In this document: positions 1 to 5,019 of the stretch, piece after piece
Numbering within the stretch: the stretch's first letter is position 1
How the letters are laid out: every line of letters begins with the position of its first letter
Source: Chloroflexota bacterium
GTDB taxonomy: Bacteria; Chloroflexota; Dehalococcoidia; Lucifugimonadales; Lucifugimonadaceae
NCBI GenBank assembly: GCA_016210435.1
Contig: JACQUF010000474.1
Location: forward strand, 1-5,019
Length of the DNA: 5,019 bases
Direction of reading: 5' to 3'
The notes under the pieces: generated by a model
What the model saw: the letters and a program-made list of their open reading frames with translations, nothing else
The model's database searches: none
Told to the model about the DNA's origin: nothing
Position numbers and translations under genes: made by a program

Positions 1-22
1 CCCTCTCCCGGCGGGAGAGGGG
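1..22 (-). terminator. GC-rich hairpin after glcF; dispersed-repeat type, possible terminator
   Basis: CCCTCTCCC (1-9) and GGGAGAGGG (13-21) form a perfect 9-bp stem around a 3-base loop, four bases past the TAG stop of the GlcF-like gene. Its position suits a transcription end or 3' mRNA stabiliser for the operon. No T-run can be seen because the window stops at the hairpin, so an intrinsic terminator is unproven. The same word closes the right edge of the window, and hairpins of this composition are common dispersed intergenic repeats in high-GC bacteria, so it may be primarily a repeat copy. Confidence 0.55.
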
Positions 23-26
23 AGCG

Positions 27-1352
27 CTACCCGGAGCGTTCCTTCGAGTAAGCCTCGTCGAGGAGATCGACGACGTACTTAACCTGCACGCCTGATCCCA
101 TCTGCCGCAACGCGTTCTTCATCTGAATCGCGCAGCCCGGGTTCGCGGTTGTGACGATAGCTGCGCCCGTCTCCGAGATGTTGCCGGCCTTTCGCTTCCC
201 GAGCCTGGCAGACATTGCTGGCTCGGTGAGGAAGTATGTGCCGCCTGCCCCGCAGCAGATCGTCGACTCCGCCATCTCGATGACTTCGAGGCCCGGTATC
301 GCCCGCAGTATCTCCCTCGGCGCCTTCGTAATCCGTTGCGCTTGCGCCAGATGGCACGCGTCCTGATAGGTGACCTTAAGCTTGAGTTCGGCCTTCGGCG
401 GATCGAAGGGCAGCTCGACGAGGAACTCGTGGATATCCTTCGTGAGCCTGCCGACCTTCTCGGCCTTCTTTGCATAGGCCGGATCGGCCTTCAGCAGCCC
501 CCCGTATTCCTTCATCGTCGAACCGCAGCCCGCGGAGGCAACGACAACGGCGTCGACGTTCGCCGCCAGGAAGCTGTCGATATTGCGCTTCGCCATGTCC
601 CTCGCACGGTCACGTTCACCCGCGTGCGTGTTGAGCGCGGCGCAGCAGCCCTGATCTGCGGGCACAGCGACCTCGACCCCGTTGCGGGTGAGCACCCTGA
701 CCGCGGCCTCCATCGTCTTGCCGTCAACCAGCGGCATCACGCATCCGGAAAGCAGGGCGACGCGGCCCCTGCGGGTTCCCCGCGCGGCGAAGGTCTGACC
801 GCGGGGTTTGAAGAACTTGCCGTTGACGCTTGGCGCGGCACGTTCGAGCTGGTAGAGACCACCCGGCATCAGCTTTAGGACTCGTGACGCGCGGACGGCC
901 GCCCGCAACCCGGATCTCTGATACAGCTTCAGGCCAGTCGCGACGGCGCGGAGCCTCCGTTGGTCCGGTAGCAGCCATCGGTAACCGATGCTCCGCGCGG
1001 CCCGCTCCCTGGGCGTCCGCTTGCCCTGCCGGACCATCTCGGTGCGCGTTGCCTCCATCAGTCGTCCGTACGGGACATTCGACGGACAGACCGCCTCACA
1101 GGCGCGGCACTGGATGCAAAGCTCCCAGTGCCCCAGCACAGATGGCGTGATGGCGGTGCGACCTTCCCTGACCGCGCGCATGAGCGCGATGCGACCCCGT
1201 GGCGATTCGGCTTCGAGCCCGGTCTCCAGATAGGTGGGACAGGCATTCAGGCAGAGGCCGCAGTGAACGCACGTGTAGAGGTCTTCGTCGGTCGGGGCGT
1301 CGGGTCCGGTGAATCCAGATATGCGTCCCGCAGTGGACGTGTTTTCGATCAC
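27..1352 (-). CDS. glcF: GlcF-like glycolate/2-hydroxyacid oxidase iron-sulfur subunit
   Basis: This is a 441-residue Fe-S electron-transfer subunit that would pass electrons from a flavin 2-hydroxyacid dehydrogenase towards the quinone pool at the inner membrane face. Two complete 4Fe-4S motifs lie near the N-terminus: C28, C31, C34, C38-P and C79, C82, C85, C89-P. Two cysteine-rich (CCG) domains follow, with C204, C236-C237 and C276 in the first and C333, C366-C367-G and C407 in the second, so all expected ligands are present. The segment GFTGPDAP just before the first cluster is typical of GlcF. No signal peptide or membrane helix is seen. The start is GTG, 5 bases after the upstream GlcE-like stop, with only a weak GGGCGG purine stretch ahead, so translation is probably coupled. 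Related LutA/GlpC-type and heterodisulfide-reductase-like proteins share the CCG domains, but the layout and the GlcE neighbour favour GlcF. The actual substrate is unproven. Confidence 0.9.
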   Translation of the reverse strand: MIENTSTAGRISGFTGPDAPTDEDLYTCVHCGLCLNACPTYLETGLEAESPRGRIALMRAVREGRTAITPSVLGHWELCIQCRACEAVCPSNVPYGRLMEATRTEMVRQGKRTPRERAARSIGYRWLLPDQRRLRAVATGLKLYQRSGLRAAVRASRVLKLMPGGLYQLERAAPSVNGKFFKPRGQTFAARGTRRGRVALLSGCVMPLVDGKTMEAAVRVLTRNGVEVAVPADQGCCAALNTHAGERDRARDMAKRNIDSFLAANVDAVVVASAGCGSTMKEYGGLLKADPAYAKKAEKVGRLTKDIHEFLVELPFDPPKAELKLKVTYQDACHLAQAQRITKAPREILRAIPGLEVIEMAESTICCGAGGTYFLTEPAMSARLGKRKAGNISETGAAIVTTANPGCAIQMKNALRQMGSGVQVKYVVDLLDEAYSKERSG

Positions 1353-1357
1353 ACCGA

Positions 1358-2674
1358 TCAGATGCCGCCCACGAAACGGCCGGGATTCAATACACCCGCA
1401 GGGTCGAATTGAGTCTTCATCATTCTCATTATCTCAATCGAAGGACCGACATCGCCCCAGATATCAACCTGTGATTTCAACTCCACCGGGCATCGTTCGA
1501 TGACCGCGTTGCCGCCGAACCTCGCGGCGGCATTGCGCGATTGTTCGATTGCAGAACGGGTTGCCTGCAGGAGCTGCTCCGCCTCGAAGGACGCCCGGGC
1601 AGGGCGCCAGTGCAGGATCACCGTGCCGAAGCCGACATGGACTACCGCGCCCGGCGTCAAGGGACCGGCCGCAGCATCGCGGTAGATCGACCGAAGGAAC
1701 TGAAAGCAATCAGTTGGGTTGAGCGTCGCTCTGGCAGTCACGCGCGGTACGTTTTCGGAAGTTTGCTCAGCCAGGGCAAAGACAGCGTCCGCAACAGCGC
1801 TTTCGGGTTCGTCATGCCACGCCGGCCCCGCGGCCCTAATCAAGCGGGCAGTTTCGTCGACCATTCGAGCGGTCGCGTTCGGACCACCTGCGAGGGTCGT
1901 AAGGAGCAGGCAGGCTTCGCCTCCGGTATCACCTTTTGCGCCACGCAATGACGCCAGAGCGCTCGCGGCAACGGTTCCGGTGAAGAGGCTCAGCCGTTCT
2001 GGAACGAACGGAGAACTCATGAGCCGCTTGCAGGCCGCTTCGGCAGATTCGAGGCTGCCGAATTCCGCGGCGATCGTCCGGACAGACCGTGGCAAGGGAA
2101 TCAGCTTGAATCCTGCTTCCGCGATCACTCCGAGCGTTCCGAACGCCCCGATATGCGGCCGCATCAGGTCGTAACCCGAGACGTTCTTGACGACGTTGCC
2201 GCCGCTCTTGGTTATCGTTCCGTCGGCGTGCACGACCTTCATGCCGATTACGAAGTCTCGAATCCCGCCGAACGCGGACCTGAGAGGACCCGCCGCGTTC
2301 GAGGCGAGCGAACCGCCTATTGTGGCCAAATGCGGCGAGGGCGGATCGAAGGGAAGTCGCTGGCCCTGTCTTACTAGTTCGGCCTGGAGCGACGCGATCG
2401 TCACGCCCGCCTGGACGATCACGGTGAGGTCTGCGGGCTCGTATTCGACGATCTGGTCAAGCCGGACAAGGCGGAGCGCGACATCGTAGCGCCGTGGCAC
2501 GTTGCCCACGTGCATCCGCGTCCCGCCGCCCCATGGAATTGCAGCCTGGCCTGCCGAATGGACTTCCTTGAGCGCGACCGAAAGATCATCCAGGTTGCGA
2601 GGGGCAACGACGCTGGAGGGAAGTATGCTATCGACCGCGTAGGCAGCCGGCGGCTTCGGGCTTGCGTGGCTCAA
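1358..2674 (-). CDS. glcE: GlcE-like FAD-binding oxidase subunit (glycolate/2-hydroxyacid oxidase)
   Basis: This 438-residue flavoprotein belongs to the FAD-binding type 4 (PCMH/VAO) family and is the likely dehydrogenase partner of the GlcF-like protein. The FAD domain covers roughly residues 20-195: PWGGGT (47-52), a long ADLTV...AGVT stretch (81-92), TIGGSLASNAAGP (118-130) and KNVSGYDL (163-170). The KNVSGYD motif is characteristic of GlcE rather than of plain GlcD. A substrate/cap region follows, and the C-terminus FDPAGVLNPGRF (423-434) is the usual ending of GlcD/GlcE-type oxidases. It is longer than E. coli GlcE (about 350 residues) and shorter than GlcD (about 500). The start is TTG, because an in-frame TGA lies nine codons upstream and no ATG, GTG or TTG comes between; the ribosome site is poor. 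It follows the aldo/keto reductase by 37 bases. No GlcD is visible. An alternative is another 2-hydroxyacid or D-lactate dehydrogenase of the family. Confidence 0.87.
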   Translation of the reverse strand: MSHASPKPPAAYAVDSILPSSVVAPRNLDDLSVALKEVHSAGQAAIPWGGGTRMHVGNVPRRYDVALRLVRLDQIVEYEPADLTVIVQAGVTIASLQAELVRQGQRLPFDPPSPHLATIGGSLASNAAGPLRSAFGGIRDFVIGMKVVHADGTITKSGGNVVKNVSGYDLMRPHIGAFGTLGVIAEAGFKLIPLPRSVRTIAAEFGSLESAEAACKRLMSSPFVPERLSLFTGTVAASALASLRGAKGDTGGEACLLLTTLAGGPNATARMVDETARLIRAAGPAWHDEPESAVADAVFALAEQTSENVPRVTARATLNPTDCFQFLRSIYRDAAAGPLTPGAVVHVGFGTVILHWRPARASFEAEQLLQATRSAIEQSRNAAARFGGNAVIERCPVELKSQVDIWGDVGPSIEIMRMMKTQFDPAGVLNPGRFVGGI

Positions 2675-2711
2675 CTGGCGCTCAGGGCCTGTGCCCGGTC
2701 ATGCCGGTGCT

Positions 2712-3686
2712 TCACACGATGAGCGGGGAAGTCGCGTGGTGCCAGTCGGCCACCTGATCGGCTTCGGCGAGAGCCCCCGGTGGCGCCGGAAGCTCCCAGT
2801 CCCGGAGGTTGGATTCGAGCTGTTCCTCGTTGCGAGCTCCGACTATTAAGGCGGTGATAACAGGATTCTTTCTCACCCAGCCGGTGCCGAGCTGGAAGGG
2901 CGTGACGCTGTGGCGCTTTGCCACTTCGAGGAAGCGCTCCACCGCGGTGAATGCCGCGTCATGCCAGTACGTGCGGCGGTAGAACTGGTGCGCACGGAAG
3001 ATGTCGGCAAAGCGAGTCCCCGGCTGCGGGCCTTCGCGGCGGTGCTTCCCCATCAGGAATCCGCCGGCCATCGGCGAGTATACGATCACGCCGACCTTTT
3101 CTTCCGCGCACAGGGGCAGCACTTCCAGCTCCGGGTGCCGGTAGAGCAGGTTGTACCTGGGCTGGACAGAATCAAACCTGGCAAGCCCATGCTTGTCGCT
3201 CATCCAGAGCGACCTTGCCAGCTGGTAGCCGGCAAAGTTGGAGCAGCCGATGTACCTGACCTTTCCCTGATGGACGAGGTCATCGAACGCTCGAAGGGTC
3301 TCGTCGATGGGCGTATCCGGATCGAAATTGTGCGCCTGGTACAAATCCACGAAGTCGGTTTGAAGCCGCCTGAGGGAGTCTTCGACCGCCTTCATCACGG
3401 CTTTGCGTGAGAGCCCGATGTCGTGAAGGCCGGGCCCGGCCTTGCTGCGACACTTGGTCGCGAGAACGATGTCGTGCCGGCGTCCCCGAAGGAACCGCCC
3501 GACGATTTCCTCGGACCGCCCGCCGACGTAGCTGTTGGCGGTATCGATGAAGTTGACACCGGCTTCGACGGCGCGTGCCATCATCCGCAGCGCCGTGGGC
3601 TCGTCGGTCTGGTCGCCGAAATTGTCGGCGCCCATGCAGTATTCGGAGACCTTGAGGCCGGTCCGCCCCAGGCGTACGTACTTCAA
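2712..3686 (-). CDS. Aldo/keto reductase, NADPH-dependent type
   Basis: This 324-residue cytosolic TIM-barrel oxidoreductase would reduce aldehydes or ketones, or oxidise alcohols, with NADP(H). The catalytic tetrad is complete: D48 and Y53 (in FIDTANSY), K78 (ATKC) and H119 (YQAHNFD). Other family markers are the N-terminus MKYVRLGRTGLKVS, IGCSNF (146-151), Q175, YSPMAGGFLMGK (203-214) and the cofactor-binding IVGARNEEQLESN (281-293), where R285 is placed to contact NADPH. Length is normal for the YajO/YhdN-like group. The start is TTG: GGGGAA sits 7 bases upstream (3694-3699) and an in-frame TGA two codons upstream excludes an earlier start. The GlcE-like gene begins 37 bases downstream, suggesting co-transcription. 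The substrate cannot be read from the sequence; a sugar, a sugar aldehyde or an alpha-hydroxy carbonyl would fit the context. Confidence 0.92.
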   Translation of the reverse strand: MKYVRLGRTGLKVSEYCMGADNFGDQTDEPTALRMMARAVEAGVNFIDTANSYVGGRSEEIVGRFLRGRRHDIVLATKCRSKAGPGLHDIGLSRKAVMKAVEDSLRRLQTDFVDLYQAHNFDPDTPIDETLRAFDDLVHQGKVRYIGCSNFAGYQLARSLWMSDKHGLARFDSVQPRYNLLYRHPELEVLPLCAEEKVGVIVYSPMAGGFLMGKHRREGPQPGTRFADIFRAHQFYRRTYWHDAAFTAVERFLEVAKRHSVTPFQLGTGWVRKNPVITALIVGARNEEQLESNLRDWELPAPPGALAEADQVADWHHATSPLIV

Positions 3687-3693
3687 CGTTCAG

Positions 3694-3699
3694 TTCCCC
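3694..3699 (-). promoter_or_regulatory. Shine-Dalgarno fixing the TTG start of the aldo/keto reductase
   Basis: GGGGAA read on the minus strand, 7 bases ahead of TTG (3686-3684). An in-frame ATG just upstream (MGN) is followed immediately by TGA, so it cannot start the reductase. This site decides the start. Confidence 0.65.
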
Positions 3700-3714
3700 A
3701 TGCCGGCCGTGTCG

Positions 3715-3766
3715 CTTCGTCGGGCTCAGCGCGGCGCCTGAGCTTGTCCCTTCGGCAGGCTCAGGG
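3715..3766. repeat. Short inverted-repeat cluster A (CTCAG/CTGAG type)
   Basis: Contains GCTCAG (3724-3729) against CTGAGC (3738-3743), and CCTGAGC (3737-3743) against GCTCAGG (3759-3765), so the middle arm could pair with either side and form alternative hairpins. The words CTTCGGCAGGCTCAGG and CTGAGCTTGTCCC resemble short dispersed intergenic repeats found in many high-GC bacterial genomes. The cluster lies upstream of the aldo/keto reductase and is related to cluster B. Confidence 0.7.
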
Positions 3767-3825
3767 TGAACTCCGGACCTGGCCGGCACCCAAGACGTTG
3801 AAGCTGCCCTGCCTCAGCGTCTTTC

Positions 3826-3880
3826 CTTCGACTGGGCTCAGGCGCCGCCCTGAGGCTCTCGAGGGGACAAGCTGGCTCAG
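3826..3880. repeat. Short inverted-repeat cluster B, related to cluster A
   Basis: Contains a perfect hairpin CTCAGG (3837-3842), loop of 6, CCTGAG (3849-3854). The segment CTTCG..GGGCTCAG (3826-3841) is a direct match to 3715-3729 in cluster A, with one extra base. CGAGGGGACAAGCT (3860-3873) is the inverted complement of 3741-3754 in cluster A at 13 of 14 bases, so the clusters could also pair with each other. In the 259-base gap 3687-3945, the stretches between and beside the clusters (3767-3825, 3881-3945) hold nothing I recognise: no credible small gene, no T-run terminator and no clear promoter. Confidence 0.7.
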
Positions 3881-3945
3881 ACGGCGATTCCGGGCATTTC
3901 CGAAGCAACGGCAAGGTAAAGTGCACGCCGGATCGTGCCGATCGT

Positions 3946-4983
3946 TCACAGCGCGGCCCAGGCGCCGGTCCGGGCCGACTGGTAGGCCGCGTCCACGAGC
4001 TGCGCGGCCTTGAGGCCGTCCAGGAAGCTCGTCTTCACCGGCTCGCCGGTGAGGATGGCGTTAACGAACTGGGCATAGGGCTGAGGGTACGCCTCTCCGG
4101 GATCCAGTTGCGCAAGCGGTCCCTGCTTACCGCTGACGCCGCGCAGGCAGTAGAGCCCATCAGTCGCGATTCGTCCGATACTGCCGGCGACATCAACACG
4201 CGGGCAGGTCGTCCCATCGGGCTCGGTCCCTCGGGCAACGAAGCTCGTGTGAATCACGCCAGTCGCCCCGTTTTCGAATTCGATCAGGAAGGCCGACGAG
4301 TCCGGGACCTTGACCGCGATCCCTTCCGGCCGGTCGCCGGTCGGCCGCCGGGGCTCCGACGTGGACAGCATCGATACGATCCGCCTGACCTCACCACCGA
4401 TGAACCTGGCGATGTCGAAGACGTGGATCAGTTCGTAGACGGTCCCGCCCCCGGTCTCGGGCGAGAACCGCCATGAGGTGACGTCTGGCCGGAGATCGTG
4501 CTGCAGCGTCATCCACCACGCGACATCGACGTGATATACCGTGCCGACGTATCCGTTCGCGATGTAGCGCTGCATCCTTCCCACCGGCGTCCGCCCTCGC
4601 TGGTTGAAGTTCGTGCAATGGACTACGCCGGCTTCTTCCGCGGCGGCCAGCATCTCCTTGCATTGCGTCCCGGTCAGGCCAAGGGGCTTGTCGCACAGCA
4701 CGTGCTTGCCGGCCTTGATCGCCTCCAGGACGATCTCGTGATGGGTGTCTGTGGGCGTCACGACGTCAACCGCGTCGATGTCCTTCCGGGCGAGAAGGTC
4801 CTGGTAGTCCGTGAAGCCGAGAGGAACGTCCCAGCGGTCCTGCATCTCTTTCAATGCTTCGGGCGAGCGCCTGCTGAATGCGACGACCTTCGCGCGTGGC
4901 ACTTTCGCGAATTCCGTCATGTGAGTGTTCGTGAAGCGGCCCGCCCCGATTATTCCGATTCGTATCTGTTTCTCGTTTGCCAT
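3946..4983 (-). CDS. Gfo/Idh/MocA-family NAD(P)-dependent oxidoreductase
   Basis: This 345-residue cytosolic dehydrogenase is of the family that oxidises or reduces sugars, inositols and related polyols. The N-terminal Rossmann fold starts at once (IRIGIIGAGRFTNTHM, 7-22; GAG at 13-15). Further markers are FSRRSPE (36-42), the TPTDTHHE loop (76-83) and CDKPLG (97-102), a variant of the usual EKP motif whose K99 is the conserved active-site lysine. The C-terminal substrate domain carries GGGTVYELIHVFD (178-190) with candidate catalytic H187 and D190. The usual D-x-x-x-H spacing is altered here: E184 is only three residues before H187. Length is typical. The start is ATG, with GAAGGGG (4987-4993) upstream. 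It lies 259 bases ahead of the aldo/keto reductase on the same strand, so it may head the operon or be separate. The family is certain; the substrate is not. Confidence 0.93.
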   Translation of the reverse strand: MANEKQIRIGIIGAGRFTNTHMTEFAKVPRAKVVAFSRRSPEALKEMQDRWDVPLGFTDYQDLLARKDIDAVDVVTPTDTHHEIVLEAIKAGKHVLCDKPLGLTGTQCKEMLAAAEEAGVVHCTNFNQRGRTPVGRMQRYIANGYVGTVYHVDVAWWMTLQHDLRPDVTSWRFSPETGGGTVYELIHVFDIARFIGGEVRRIVSMLSTSEPRRPTGDRPEGIAVKVPDSSAFLIEFENGATGVIHTSFVARGTEPDGTTCPRVDVAGSIGRIATDGLYCLRGVSGKQGPLAQLDPGEAYPQPYAQFVNAILTGEPVKTSFLDGLKAAQLVDAAYQSARTGAWAAL

Positions 4984-4986
4984 ATG

Positions 4987-4993
4987 CCCCTTC
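4987..4993 (-). promoter_or_regulatory. Shine-Dalgarno of the Gfo/Idh/MocA gene
   Basis: GAAGGGG on the minus strand, ending 3 bases before the ATG at 4983-4981. The close spacing still allows AAGG to sit at a usable distance, and this supports the ATG start. Confidence 0.6.
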
Positions 4994-4997
4994 GCGC

Positions 4998-5019
4998 CGC
5001 CCTCACCCTACCCTCTCCC
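4998..5019. repeat. Partial dispersed repeat at right edge (CCCTCACCCTACCCTCTCCC type)
   Basis: The window ends in CCCTCACCC, TA, CCCTCTCCC. The last nine bases are identical to bases 1-9, where they form the left arm of a hairpin. The right arm would lie beyond the edge. On the coding strand this repeat sits directly upstream of the ribosome site of the Gfo/Idh/MocA gene, so any promoter is either masked by the repeat or outside the window. Confidence 0.6.

Noticed and set aside
336..878. 180-residue plus-strand ORF opposite the GlcF-like gene
   Set aside because: It lies wholly antisense to a gene with all its Fe-S ligands intact. Its translation has no recognisable domain, as expected from GC-rich codon bias.
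2910..3410. 166-residue plus-strand ORF opposite the aldo/keto reductase
   Set aside because: It is antisense to a gene with a complete catalytic tetrad and shows no family motif of its own.
3715..3880. Repeat pair considered as a CRISPR array or as ends of a small transposable element
   Set aside because: There are only two imperfect units, with internal inverted symmetry and no regular spacers. No terminal inverted repeats with target duplication and no transposase are present.
3726..3949. Minus-strand ORFs of 62-66 residues in the gap, considered as a small gene upstream of the aldo/keto reductase
   Set aside because: They are built from the repeat clusters, overlap each other in different frames, have no good ribosome site and show typical repeat-derived peptide words.
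3423..4013. 196-residue plus-strand ORF across the 259-base gap
   Set aside because: It runs antisense through the aldo/keto reductase start, both repeat clusters and the end of the Gfo/Idh/MocA gene. Its low-complexity Arg/Pro/Ala-rich tail reflects the repeats rather than a protein.
1..5019. Circular plasmid or phage suggested by matching 9-base ends
   Set aside because: The shared word is short and of a common dispersed-repeat type, and no replication, partition or phage gene is present.

Overview
The window is GC-rich bacterial DNA of chromosomal character. It holds four complete protein-coding genes, all on the minus strand and so read from right to left. No RNA genes, transposases, phage genes or CRISPR arrays are visible. 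Strong codon bias produces long shadow ORFs opposite every gene. The short dispersed repeats (CCCTCTCCC/GGGAGAGGG hairpin types, and CTTCGGCAGGCTCAGG types) and the frequent GTG/TTG starts fit a high-GC soil or sediment bacterium, such as a proteobacterium or a Rokubacteria-like lineage. The sequence alone does not fix the taxon.

Layout in transcription order: (1) a Gfo/Idh/MocA-family NAD(P)-dependent dehydrogenase (4983-3946); (2) a 259-base gap holding two related clusters of short inverted repeats; (3) an aldo/keto reductase (3686-2712); (4) after 37 bases, a GlcE-like FAD-binding oxidase subunit (2674-1358); (5) after 5 bases, a GlcF-like Fe-S subunit (1352-27); (6) four bases past the glcF stop, a perfect 9-bp GC-rich hairpin at the left edge. 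The last three genes look like one tightly packed operon. The dehydrogenase gene either leads the same transcript or forms its own unit, with the repeat clusters in between.

The GlcE/GlcF pair predicts a membrane-associated, flavin and iron-sulfur 2-hydroxyacid (glycolate- or lactate-type) oxidase that passes electrons to the respiratory chain. The other two genes are NAD(P)-dependent oxidoreductases of families acting on sugars, polyols, aldehydes and ketones. Together they suggest a small catabolic set in which a sugar- or polyol-derived compound is interconverted and a hydroxyacid is finally oxidised; this pathway is inference. The canonical partner GlcD is not in the window.

Both window edges carry the same CCCTCTCCC repeat word, so the window may be a contig that ended in dispersed repeats. 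I see no convincing evidence of a new kind of system. The most notable points are the GlcD-less GlcEF pair, the repeat clusters in the 259-base gap, the repeat-bounded ends, and the non-ATG starts of three of the four genes.
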